The notes beneath the pieces were generated by a model. The model was not told the DNA's origin. It searched no databases and saw only the letters and a program-made list of their open reading frames with translations. From positions 1 through 19,671 of the forward strand of contig PJAB01000868.1 of the NCBI GenBank assembly GCA_002887195.1: a DNA stretch of 19,671 bases. Reading direction: 5' to 3'. This DNA is from Chrysochromulina parva. Taxonomy: Eukaryota; Haptophyta; Prymnesiales; Chrysochromulinaceae. A program made the translations under genes and the position numbers. This document shows positions 7,571 through 16,742 of the stretch, piece after piece (the first letter of the stretch is position 1; each line of letters starts with the position of its first letter).

Positions 7571-8245
7571 TCAGAAGCTGACCCGGGTCGACCGCTTACC
7601 GTACATGAGCCTGCCGTCGATGTAGCACTGCTCAATCATATTGTCCTACGAGCAGGGAACGAAGACGGGGCAGATGTGCACGGCTGAGCGGGCACGGTCC
7701 AGCGGCGAGCCTTGATCTGTGTGCACGCAGGGGTGGCCAGGGTGCGCGCGCGCAGGCGCGCGGCTCACGTCGACCACGAAAAAGCACGTCTCGGCCACGT
7801 GGCCATCGACCCAGCCGTGCGAGGTCTGCGAAAGGACGCCATCCTGGAAGACGATGGAACGCTTCGTCAGCTGCGTCGTGATCGGATTCCTCCACACCTC
7901 GTCGCGCACAAGTGGCCACTCGTCGGGCACGTCGCCGCGCTCCATGTAGCCCGTAACCATCACGCCCTGCTGCATGCTCCATGTCTGGAGGGGCTGCTTG
8001 CTGATCGGCCGCACCACCATCTTGCGGAAGACCCACGGCACGCCTATCAATGAAAGATACTCGTCGAGCGAGCCCTCCTCCGCTTCCACCTTCCACGTGC
8101 CTACGAGATCCGTGATTTTGGTGTCCAGCTGCGGCTTGAGCCGAACGGCTTTGCCGAGGGCCGAGGAGTAAGCGGTGCTTTTGGCAGCGAACTCGGGCTC
8201 AAACTTGCGCGTCGCGCAGCACTCCGCCCCCTGCGCATTCCCCAT
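7571..8245 (-). CDS. FABP/lipocalin-like protein with N-terminal acylation motif, two exons
   Basis: Exon 1 is 8245-7769 and exon 2 is 7645-7571, joined in phase 0, giving 183 residues. The N-terminus MGNAQGAECC has Gly2 and Ser/Ala-like spacing for N-myristoylation, plus a Cys pair that could be palmitoylated, suggesting membrane attachment. From about residue 45 the sequence follows the intracellular fatty-acid-binding fold: DLVGTWKVE, then SLDEYLSLIGVPWVFRK. Exon 2 supplies the missing last strands, so the join reads CFFVVDDNMIEQCYIDGRL and ends in STRVSF, as in FABP C-termini. The R-x-Y carboxylate-binding pattern near the end of animal FABPs is not obvious, so the ligand is uncertain. 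Without splicing the frame stops in the TAG of the intron's own 3' end and loses these strands. Confidence 0.8.
7646..7768 (-). other. 123-bp GT-AG intron in the FABP-like gene
   Basis: On the minus strand the boundaries are GTCGAC|GTGAGCCGC and CCTGCTCGTAG|GACAATATG. GTGAG is a consensus donor. The acceptor follows a pyrimidine-rich stretch (CCCCGTCTTCGTTCCCTGCTC). The TAG acceptor is in frame, so retention would end the protein early. Unlike the other two introns seen here, it has no duplicated boundary sequence. Confidence 0.85.
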
Positions 8246-8906
8246 GCTGGAGACGGAACGAAGGGCAAGCGTCGGGCCCCGCCGACGGGTCCTGGTGTAC
8301 GAATGCGGATCGGATGCGCTGCGCCTTCTTGCTGCTGCTGTTCAACACGCCTTCTTTACGCGGTGCGGCACGACGGCGCCTTTCCTTTTTTGGACCTCGT
8401 GAGAACTTTTGCGACCACGCCGGGTGTCTCTACGATGAAAAGAGAAGCAGATCGTCGATCAGTCTCTCCATTATCTCTCCATGGTACACTCGAATGCCGA
8501 ATCTGCTGCAGGGTAAGCAGGGTAATATCGTCAATCGGTGCTCACAATCATGTTACATGTAAACCTCGCGGGTCCCTTGATTGAACGCGCGGGGGCACGA
8601 TGTAGGCACTCGGCGACCCGCGCCCCGGGTCCGGCCGACCCGGGCACCCTCCGGCTCATCGGGCCGTGCTGCGCATTCGCGACACACTGCGGTTTTGCCG
8701 TTTGCCGGGGAAGCGCGAAGCCCGTCTGTCGGCGCTGGGACATCGCTAAAAGCCAACCGCCGGAAACGCCTAAACGGCCAAGAATGCAAAGACCGATACA
8801 ACTTACACGTTCAATTACCATGATTATGTAGCGGTTCGTCCTTCGTCGGCGTTGAGAGCTTGAGACAACGACAAAACTCACAAGTTTCACAACGTAGAAC
8901 GTTCCC
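8246..8906. other. upstream region of the FABP-like gene and 3' flank of the coiled-coil gene
   Basis: About 660 bp between two minus-strand genes. It contains a second exact copy of ATGTTACATGTAA and a doubled gcagggtaa near 8510-8525. The open frames across it on both strands look like chance frames. No gene or RNA is supported. Confidence 0.5.
8550..8563. promoter_or_regulatory. second copy of the ATGTTACATGTAA motif
   Basis: An exact 13-bp match to 5880-5892, with the 10-bp palindrome TTACATGTAA at its core. It lies about 305 bp before the FABP-like ATG. Sharing between two upstream regions suggests a common factor; this is inference. Confidence 0.35.
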
Positions 8907-11564
8907 TCAACCCGTGGGTTGTGGAGTCTCGCCAACGGGCACGCTTTCCGGCGAACTCGGAGGCGCCGGGCCAGGAACGTGCATGTGCGTGTGAGGTGTC
9001 TCCAGCTCGGGAGTGTTCGCTCGTGCCAGCACCGGTCGCGACTCAAGAGCCACTCCCCTATAGGTAAACCGCTCGCCCCCGGGTAGGAGATAGTGGAGTG
9101 AATGTGGCAAGGCGGTCGGTTGCGCAGCTGCCGCTGCTGCCTTGCTTTGATGGAAGTCATCGAGCTGCTGCTTCACGAGGCGCTGCTGGAGCTGCTCGAG
9201 CTGCTGCTCGAGCTGCAGCTGCTGCTCTTGCTCCTCGAGACGGCCGAGCTGCTGCTGCTGCTGAGCCAACCGGTGCTGCTGATGCTGCCACGGCGCCGTC
9301 GCGGGCGCCCCATTGGTAGGCCAAGATCCAAACGGCTCTTCGAGTGCATGCGCCGTCGAAGGCTGCCTCGGGGAGCGAGCCTGGGCCGGCGACGCGAAGG
9401 AAAGGGGTATGGCAGTGCCTCCGGGAGGCGCGACACTGAGCGCGACACTGCGTGCTCCAGGGGCACTTCGTGGGATGGCGCGCCCTCCAGGGCGTGGATG
9501 GCGTGGGGGCTGCGGGGTGCCCGGCACAGCGCCATGCTGCTCGGCGCACGCAACGCCGGGTGCGTGCTTCTTGAGGACAATCTGAGAGACACCGCCACCC
9601 AGAGCGCCGCCCGTTTTGGGCGAGCCTCGGGGACCTGTACCGGTAGCCTCGGAGCCCTGTACCGGTAGCGGTGGCGCACCAAATCCGCTCTCGGACAGCA
9701 AGTCGCCAGCATCGCGGCGAAAGGTGGTCCCCCAGCGGTGGCGCCATTGACGAAATTCGAGCCTCTCGTCCGTTCGGTCGGCCACTTGCAACGGCATTTG
9801 GTTGCCCTGCTTTCCTTGCAGAGGTGGCCCCCTGAGGCCACTCATGGCCTCTGTCAAGTACGAGCGAAGCTGTGTGATTGACTCGAGTGCTGTGCGCACA
9901 AGCTGCGCCTTCTGCTGCTTGGCGCGCTCGCGCACCTGCCGTACGCGCGAGTCGGCCGCCTCCAAGACAAACTCGAGCTCCGAGAACGCATACTCCATCG
10001 CCCGCGAGGTTCGTGCCAGCTCGAGGCGCGCTGCATCGAGGGTGCGCTCAGCCCTACGGTAGCGTTCGATGAGCTCGTGCACTTGCTCGCCTAGCGGCTT
10101 GTTTTGAACCATCTCGAGCTTCGCGCGCGCCGTCGCAAGCGCCGCCTCCACCATGTTGATCGTCTGCTGCCGCCGCTCCGCCTCCGCCCTCCAATGATTG
10201 ACCCCAGCGTCGGCAGAGGAGAATTGATGCGCCACCTCGCGGACCGCATCGAGCTCGACCTGCGCGACGCCCAGCTGCTGCTCCGCCTGCAACACGCGCG
10301 CTGCCCACGACTGCTCAGCCTGCTCGCGTGCGTGCTCGATACGGCGCTCGCGCTCCATCGCCTCGTCGAGCGCCGTGGTGAGCTCGACCAATCGAGCGCT
10401 CAAGAGCGCGCTTTGCTCGTGCTGCATGGCGGCAGCGCTCGCGGCCTGCTTGAGCTGCCGCTGAAGCTCCTCGGCCTCCCGGCGCAATTCGAGAAGCTTG
10501 AGGGCTTGATTGCCCCCATCATCAGCGAGAGACGCGCGCAGGGCATGCAAGTCCGCTTCGTTAGCGCGTAACTCCGCTTCTGTGGAAGCCAGCCGCGCAG
10601 TCGCAGACGCGACGGCCAGTCGCACCGCCTCAGCCTGCGCGGCACTCGCACTCTCGAGGTCGGCCGTTGCGGCCTTCAGTGATGCCGAGAGCTCGTCCCG
10701 CTGCTGCACGAGCTCTGAGATCCTCGCCATCATGCGCTCTCTGTCTCCTGACACAGCGTCGAGAGCCGCCTGTACCTGTCCGAGCGCCGCCTTGGCCTCC
10801 TTGCCGTCGGCCATCCACGCATTGTTGTCCTCGAGCAGCGATTTGTTCGACTGCTCGAGCCGATTGGCCTTCACTTGCGCCTGGTACACGCTCAGCTCCA
10901 TTTGGCTAAGAGTTGTCTCGAGCTCCTTTTTGGCAGACCGGAGGGCCTCAAGCTCGAGCGTGAGGTCGTTGATCTGTTGGTGCGCCTCGGTGAGCCGCGG
11001 GTTGCCACCCGTCCTCTCCCTCTCGAGCCGCTGACGCTCCTCCTCTTCCCTGGCTTTCGTGTGCTCCTCCGCCAGCACGACCGCGACCTGCTGCTTCTCA
11101 ACCTTCGAAGCCGTGCGAGCACGCTCGAGCTTCAGGTTCATCTGCAAGGTCTGCGCCTTGAGCTTGCCGTTCAAGTCACGCTGCGCTTCCGACCACAGTG
11201 CTTCCGCCGCTTGCATCGTGCTATACTCCGCGTTGGCGAACGCCGCTCGCACGCCTGCCTCGGTCCTCTGGCGTTCAGACGAGTCAGCAAACGGCAGCGG
11301 CTGCAAGAGCGCCAAGAGTTGGTCGACGGCCGCTTCAAAAGCCTCGCTCGATGCGGCTTCATATGCCGAAAGTGGCGAAGGGCCGCCGGTCACTATGTCG
11401 CTTCCGTTCAGCTGCGCAGCCTTGTGCTCCCCGGCGGGGGAGCGACGAAGACCGTTCATGGTTCCGCGGTGCGGCGGTCGTTTCGTCGTCAATTGTTGGA
11501 TCGAGGAATACATGGACACGCCGAAGCGTTCGATTACCTTTCGCCGCGTGGCGGTAACGCTCAT
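8907..11564 (-). CDS. long coiled-coil protein with Gln-rich tail
   Basis: Taking the ATG at 11564 (MSVTATRRKVIERFG) gives 885 residues. Residues about 65-575 are a nearly unbroken Ala/Glu/Gln/Arg/Leu-rich coiled coil (for example KKELETTLSQMELSVYQAQV and QAEQQLGVAQVELDAVREV), typical of cytoskeletal, centrosomal or tethering proteins. A Pro/Gly-rich linker follows. Then comes a second Gln/Leu-rich segment at about 760-820 (LAQQQQQLGRLEEQEQQLQ), and a Pro-rich end containing HTHMHVPGPAPPSSP. No catalytic domain or membrane segment is seen. Later ATGs at 11513 and 11459 are possible starts. An in-frame ATG at 11732 would overlap the start of the neighbouring gene and is less likely. It is divergent from the CH-domain gene with about 170 bp between starts. 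The specific ortholog is unknown. Confidence 0.85.
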   Translation of the reverse strand: MSVTATRRKVIERFGVSMYSSIQQLTTKRPPHRGTMNGLRRSPAGEHKAAQLNGSDIVTGGPSPLSAYEAASSEAFEAAVDQLLALLQPLPFADSSERQRTEAGVRAAFANAEYSTMQAAEALWSEAQRDLNGKLKAQTLQMNLKLERARTASKVEKQQVAVVLAEEHTKAREEEERQRLERERTGGNPRLTEAHQQINDLTLELEALRSAKKELETTLSQMELSVYQAQVKANRLEQSNKSLLEDNNAWMADGKEAKAALGQVQAALDAVSGDRERMMARISELVQQRDELSASLKAATADLESASAAQAEAVRLAVASATARLASTEAELRANEADLHALRASLADDGGNQALKLLELRREAEELQRQLKQAASAAAMQHEQSALLSARLVELTTALDEAMERERRIEHAREQAEQSWAARVLQAEQQLGVAQVELDAVREVAHQFSSADAGVNHWRAEAERRQQTINMVEAALATARAKLEMVQNKPLGEQVHELIERYRRAERTLDAARLELARTSRAMEYAFSELEFVLEAADSRVRQVRERAKQQKAQLVRTALESITQLRSYLTEAMSGLRGPPLQGKQGNQMPLQVADRTDERLEFRQWRHRWGTTFRRDAGDLLSESGFGAPPLPVQGSEATGTGPRGSPKTGGALGGGVSQIVLKKHAPGVACAEQHGAVPGTPQPPRHPRPGGRAIPRSAPGARSVALSVAPPGGTAIPLSFASPAQARSPRQPSTAHALEEPFGSWPTNGAPATAPWQHQQHRLAQQQQQLGRLEEQEQQLQLEQQLEQLQQRLVKQQLDDFHQSKAAAAAAQPTALPHSLHYLLPGGERFTYRGVALESRPVLARANTPELETPHTHMHVPGPAPPSSPESVPVGETPQPTG

Positions 11565-11730
11565 AGCTCGGCCGACCGCACGCACATAGCATATAGGACG
11601 TCGAATAGCGCCGTCTTGGAAGTTTCGCGAGAGCGCTTGAACAGGGGTGCGGAGAAGCTCGAGTCGGATCAATCGGTACCGACACCACCGACACCAGACC
11701 CCTGGGCCTGGAGCCCGTTCACGTACGCAC
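11565..11730. promoter_or_regulatory. short divergent intergenic region, likely bidirectional promoter
   Basis: About 166 bp separates the preferred ATG of the coiled-coil gene from the first ATG of the CH-domain gene. It contains an AT-rich patch, catagcatatagg (11585-11597), in otherwise GC-rich DNA, and the palindrome TCGGTACCGA. Any shared promoter must fit here or overlap the 5' ends of the genes. Confidence 0.45.
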
Positions 11731-14700
11731 ATGCCGCCGCCCGGTGTAACCCTCTCCGATGTACCAAACCGGCGTCCGATTTTCGTGCTGCGCTCGTGGA
11801 TCAATACCGTCCTTTCACGGCCGGTCGAGGGCTGCGAACTTCACCGGGTGTTCGCTGACGGCCTTACGCTGTGCCACGTGCTGGAGCGGCAGAGGCCGGG
11901 CGTGCGACTCGTTCGCTTCGGCCGTCCAGTGACTCGCGCCACCGTGCTTTCAAATCTCGAGGCGGCCCTCGCATTCGTGTGGAGCCTTTCGCCGGAGGCA
12001 TCGGCGATGTGCTCGGCCTCGCAGCTGCTAGATGCTTGCCCGCGCGACCTGGTGCTGCGCTTCATCGACCAACTGTATAGCATCCTCGTGGTGCGGCCGG
12101 CGCGCGCGCGCGTCGGCCCGGCCACGCGCTGGCTCGAGGAGCGCCTCGCACCCTACCAGCTGGGCTTGCTCTCGTCCACGCTGACGCCGCCGCACGCCAC
12201 CCTTGGCAACGACCTGCGCTCAGGCGCAGCGCTCGCGATCATGCTGCACGAGTGCCTGCCAGAAAAGCGGTGCGACCTCGACGGTGCAGTCTACTGGCGC
12301 CCACGCACTGAGGCCGAGCGGCAGCGCTCGCTGCAGGCGGTCTTTGCAGTCCTTGAGGGTGAGAGGTTAACCCCATGCTCTGCCGCCGAGCTACTCCAAG
12401 CATCGAAGGCGCCGACGCCGACGGCGCCACGCGGGCTCTCCCTGCCGCCCAGCGGCCTGACCCCCTTTGCCGAGCTCACCAACGGTGGCTCGTGGTGGAC
12501 GGGCCCGTCGCTCGACACGGCGCTCCACAAGGGTCTCTCCAGCACACCTGCCGTTGGCGGCGGCAGCGACGGAGCGGGCGCCGTCGTGGGCGGCGGCGGA
12601 CTGCCCATCACGGCGCCCAGCGGCGGGCCGGCGGGCGGGCCGGCGCTCGAGGCAGAGCTGCTCGCGATCATCCTCTCCGCCGCGTACCAGCGCTTCGAGG
12701 CGGGCGTCTCGGCGGCGAGCCGCCCGGTATGGCGCACGGAGGGACGGCGCGGCGGCGAGAGTGGTCGCCTCCTGAGCTTCTGTGACGGGACGCGTGATGG
12801 GCCGGTGCGACCCGTCGGCGGTCCGTCGGCGGCCGCGGCGGCCGCCTCGGCTGGGGGCTCAGTGAGCGAGGGCTGCGCGCCCGTGGCGGCCGATGTGGCG
12901 GCCAATGGCCCGGCGTCCGCCGCGCCTACATCCCGTCCCGATGGTATCGATCCGCAACCGGTCGTTGGCGCACCGCCGGTGGCATTGCCGGCCGCCGCCG
13001 CGTCTGCCTCGTCCCTCAGCGCTGCCTCCTGCAGCGCCTCGTTCCAAAAGGAGGACGCGCTGACGAACCCGACGAACCCGACGAACCCGACGACCGCGGA
13101 GGCTCTGTTGGCTGACGTCGAGGCGTTCTTGCAAGAGGGCACCTCGAGTGCGCTCAGAACGGCGCCCGTGTGCACGAGCCCAGCGGCTCCAGCGGCGGCT
13201 CCAGCGGCGGCTCCAGCGGCTCGGGGATGGAGCCGTCCGCTAGCGGCGGCTCCGTCAGGGACAACACCGCAGCCACAGCCGTCACGGCTCGCGCCGCGCA
13301 ACCTGTCCGCCATCCTCGGACTTGCTCCCGAGGAGGCGGCGGCCATCGCCAGCGCGCCAGGAGCAAGTGCTCACTACAGCGCGCCGCCCCGTCCGCAAGT
13401 GATCCACTCGCCACCGCGCTGTAGTGAGCACTCGCCACCGCGCTGTAGTGAGCACGTGCCCCGTCCGCAAGTGATCCCGTCGTCGCCGCCTCGCGCCGCC
13501 GCTGAGCCCGCCTCGGCGGCCTCTCGTGGGCGCGTGGTGGCGGGCGCGTGGGAGCGGCGGCGGCAGGAGCTCGAGGAGCTGGGGCGCCTACAAGGAGCGT
13601 CCCTCGAGCGACAGCCGCACGACCTTCACTTTGAGCACCAGCCGCCGCCGCACCAGCCGCAGCCACAGCAGCTCGAGGAGCAGCTGCTAGGACTGCACCA
13701 CCAGCAGCAGCTGGAGCAGGAGCTCCAACAGCAGCAGCAGCGCCAGCAGCTCCAGCAGCAGCAGCTGCAGCAGCTGCTCCAGCTCCAGCAGCAGCCCCAG
13801 CAGATCCAGCAGCGCGAGCAGCTCGCCCTCCAGCAGCTCCAGCAACGGCAACGGCAGCAGCTGGAGCAGCAGCAGCAGCGCCAGAGGCAGCAGCTGCAGC
13901 AGCAGCAGCAGCAGCAGATACAGCAGCTGCAGGCCGAGTTCCAGCAGCTGCAGCAGATCCAGATGCCGACGTCGCTGCTCGGACCCTCGCTCGTCACTTC
14001 GAGTAGGTGGAGCGCCCGTCCCGGCGCTCCGTGGGGGAATTCCGTCCGCGACCCTCCCTTTCCGACGACAGCCTATGACAGGCCCCGCGACGCCGGCATG
14101 GGCTCGACGGTCGGTGCCCACCACGGCGCCTCGATGGGCTCGACGACCGGTGCCCACCACGGCGCGATGGGCAGCGGCAGCTCGTCGGCGATGGATCGAC
14201 GCGATCTCGGCGATCTGCCCAGGGCCGTGACGGGGCCGTTACTCTCTCCTCGTCGCCAGATGGAGGCGCAATGGGAGCCCTCGACAGCCGAGGTTGCGTC
14301 GTCGTGGAGCAAGGGGCTGCGTCCCGCCATCTCGCATCCGGGGCAGACGGCGTTCACCGCCGCTGCCCGCCCGACGGACTCTCCCTCTCGTTCGCGCGCC
14401 ATCACCAAGTCGCTGGACGCCTCGCTCGCCACCTCCCTCAACGCCTCTCTCAACCCGTCCCTGCACGCTTCCCTCTTCCCCTCCATCAAACCTTTGCTCA
14501 ACGCCTCCCTGGACGCCTCGCTCGCCGCCGCTTCCCTCGTCGCCTCAGTCGACCCCTCGCTCCAGCCCTCACTCAACGCCTCCCTCAACGGTGACCTCAA
14601 CGGCTCCCTCGCCGCCTCCCACGGCACCGGCTCCTCTCTCGAGGCGTCGGCTGTGAACGTGAACGTGGCGTCGCCGTGGGCGTCCCCTCGCACCGCGCAT

Positions 14701-15629
14701 CCATCGGAGCCTTCCAAAGACAAAGGACCGTGGCCGTGGACTGCGAGTCGGGGTCCCGACCCGCGCTCGCCTCTCCCCCCGAGCGGCCTCACACCCCACC
14801 CCGCCCCCACACAAGCTCTCCCCTCCGCGAGCCAACTGCTCGCGCTCCATGCCGCCCAGTACAGTGCTATTTCGCCACCCTCTCTATTCGATCCCATCCC
14901 CCCTGTCATGCATCCGCGCGCGCCGCCACCGGCGGCACCGCCGGCGCCGTCAGCACACCCGCCGCACTACCTTGCCTCAACGGTCGTCGCTGTGGGCGCC
15001 GCAGCCGCCCCTGCCACCCTGCCGCCGTCACTCCCGCCGGCGAGCGCCGTGCCGAGCGCCGCGCCGAGCGCCGGCGACGTGTCGGAGCGCAGCCAGCTTG
15101 CGGCCGCCTTCCTCTCGATGCCGCATCGCTGCATGCTGCACCTCGCGCCCGAGACGGCGCCCATCCCCATCACTGTCGCTCTCGTCACCGTAGCCGGCGG
15201 CGGAAGTGCCGGCGCTGCGGGGCATGCTGCTCCCCCGGCCGCCGCCACGCCTGCCACATCGTGCAGTGCCATGCGAAAGGGCGGCGGCGGCGGCGCGGCG
15301 GTATTGGGGCATGGGGGTGGCCTGCCTCGTGGGCTTCGCTTGGCCAGCGCATCGGCGGTAGGCTCGCCGCCTCGCTCGCCACCGCCGCCGCTGCCGCCGC
15401 CGCCACCTCCGCCACCACCTCCTCCACCACCCCCTGCAGCACTCGCGCTCATGTGGACACGGCGCGCCGCGGATGCCCAAGACGACGCGACGAGCCTCGC
15501 GACGAGGTTGGGCATGAGCACAGGCACGATCGAGCTCTCGAGCATCGCGGGGCTGTGGCCCGAGGGGAGCCGCGTGCACTTGCTCGTGCGAGAGGCGGCG
15601 TCGCTCGTGCCGCAGCAGCAGCCGCAGCC

Positions 15630-15670
<41 letters not shown>

Positions 15671-16383
15671 TGATTCTCGACATGGGCGAAAGGGCCACGT
15701 GCGAGCTCTATTGCCGCTGCCTCGCGCTCGCGCATGCGCAGCCGAGCGGATGCCTCACTGCGCTCCTGCGGCTCGGCGACGATGCACGGGCAGGCAAGGA
15801 GCGCAACGCCCTATCGGCGCAGCAGCTAAGCAGCGCCGTCGTGAACCGCGCCGTCGTGAGCAGCGCCGTCGTGAGCAGCGCCGCCGTGAGCGCCAAGGAC
15901 ACCTCAGCGTCGCCGACACGCCGAGCGCAGATGGTCGCGGCGGCATTTCGGCGCATCGACACCAACGGCGACGGACATCTCTCGCGGGCTGAGGTCATCA
16001 TCGCCTGTCGCACCGACGCCGAGGTGCGCGCATTGCTCCTCGGACGACTCGCGGCTGCATGCAAGTGCTCACCACGGCGCCCTCCCCTCTCCCCACAGGT
16101 GCGCGCACTGCTCGGGCTTCCACAGCACATTCGGCAGGAGGACGGCACAAGAGAAGCGTTCGAGAGGGTCTTCCAGCGCTTTGATGTCGACGACTCGAAG
16201 GGGATTGAGATGGATGAGTTCATGCGCGTCTTTGCGGATGAGGGACGCATCAAGAGCCTCGAGGCGCTCGATGCGATGCTCGCACAGCCCGAGCTGACCT
16301 CGGCATCCTCGACCTCCTCCGCCCGTGCCCCATCCGTCGTGCGCCCAAGGGACCCTCCATCCATCGGCTGCAGCCAGCAGTAA
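11731..16383 (+). CDS. calponin-homology / polyGln / polyPro / EF-hand protein
   Basis: Starting at the ATG at 11731 with exons 11731-16023 and 16099-16383, the product is 1525 residues. Residues about 15-122 look like a CH domain (LRSWINTVLS, then GLTLCHVLERQRPGVRLVRF). Residues about 130-225 look like a second, weaker one (RWLEERLAPYQLG, LRSGAALAIMLHECLP). Paired CH domains usually bind actin. Then come Ala/Pro/Ser-rich linkers, a Gln-rich segment (about 646-745), a four-residue ASLN-type repeat (about 894-970), polyPro (coded near 15380-15435) and polyGln (near 15613-15669). The C-terminus has two EF-hands: DTNGDGHLSRAE (about 1410) and DVDDSKGIEMDE (about 1460), so Ca2+ control of an actin-linked scaffold is plausible. 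The joined EF-hand linker LLGLPQHIRQEDGTREAFER matches a common algal EF-hand pattern. Ortholog unknown. Confidence 0.87.
13366..13455. repeat. nested inverted repeats within the coding region
   Basis: The arm AGTGCTCACTACAGCGCG (13366-13383) is perfectly complementary to 13415-13432 (18 bp), and 17 bp of it also to 13439-13455. The two right arms are direct repeats 24 bp apart and encode a doubled SPPRCSEH/V. A direct repeat gccccgtccgcaagtgatcc flanks the group (13385 and 13457 onwards). The DNA or RNA could form alternative hairpins. Confidence 0.85.
13665..13968 (+). repeat. CAG/CTG-rich stretch coding a Gln/Leu/Arg-rich segment
   Basis: Imperfect CAG repeats interrupted by ctc, ctg, cgc and gag codons. 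The protein is a Gln-rich, probably helical or coiled-coil segment (QQQQRQQLQQQQLQQLLQL). The interruptions should make it more stable than a pure triplet run. Confidence 0.85.
14409..14640 (+). repeat. 12-bp-period coding repeat giving a four-residue ASLN/PSLH motif
   Basis: The protein reads SLDASLATSLNASLNPSLHA and continues to about NGDLNGSLAAS, with Ser-Leu or its variants about every four residues over some 75 residues. The DNA is a degenerate minisatellite (gcctccctcaac-like units), all in phase. No known fold is assigned. Confidence 0.75.
15613..15669 (+). repeat. near-pure CAG repeat coding polyGln
   Basis: Starts as cagcagcagccgcagccg and continues as an uninterrupted run of CAG to 15669, giving QQQPQPQ followed by 13 Gln. 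A proline tract (ccg/cca/cct codons, about 15380-15435) lies a short way upstream. A length-variable site between strains is likely. Confidence 0.9.
16024..16098 (+). other. 75-bp GT-AG intron with duplicated boundary sequence, between two EF-hands
   Basis: The boundaries read GCCGAG|GTGCGCGCATTG and CCCCACAG|GTGCGCGCACTG. The 3' end has a clear pyrimidine tract (CCCTCCCCTCTCCCCACAG). The length is 25 codons without a stop, so retention keeps the frame. Removal gives DAEVRALLGLPQHIRQ, a typical linker between EF-hands. GTGCGCGCA(t/c)TGCTC follows both the 5' exon edge and the 3' AG, 14 of 15 bases identical. Confidence 0.8.
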
Positions 16384-16742
16384 TAACGATCGTCTTCGCA
16401 GTGCACTAAGCTCCCCTCAGCGTTCAGAACGGACTACCTTCCAAGTTCAGCACCCGACGTCTCCAATGCTACGCAAATCAATACCAACCGCCGTAATCCG
16501 AATGTCTATGGTGGTTGCTGCTGCTGGGTGTCCGTGTGGCGCGTGTGTAGCTCTGTAGACCGTCGGGTTTGTTGGCACGAGCCACCGAGACGCGAGAGCC
16601 GCACGCAGCGGGCGCGTGACCCGGGCCTGACCCCGTGTGTCGCGTAGTTTGCGAAACGTTACCGCCGCGTGATCGTACGCTTCCGTGATATATCATCATT
16701 TCATACAACTTACTCGTCCGTCCGCAGCACGCCTTGAAAGCT
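16384..16742. other. intergenic region between convergent genes
   Basis: 359 bp between the stops of the CH/EF-hand gene and the BolA-like gene; it should hold both 3' UTRs. A run of ggttgctgctgctggg near 16512 is the only visible repeat. I see no gene or RNA. Confidence 0.55.

Noticed and set aside
8531..9160. 209-codon minus-strand frame
   Set aside because: It overlaps the end of the coiled-coil gene in another phase and runs through the intergenic region with no recognisable pattern.
11730..11804. Longer starts for the coiled-coil gene (TTG at 11804, ATG at 11732)
   Set aside because: TTG is not a normal eukaryotic start. The ATG at 11732 would overlap the ATG of the divergent gene by CATG and adds an Arg/Cys-rich segment unlike the rest of the protein. 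I chose 11564, with some doubt.
12291..15992. Long antisense or shifted frames (12291-13346 minus, 14073-14909 minus, 14676-15992 plus)
   Set aside because: All lie inside the CH/EF-hand coding region, which has recognisable domains at both ends in one continuous frame. The alternatives are low-complexity shadows.
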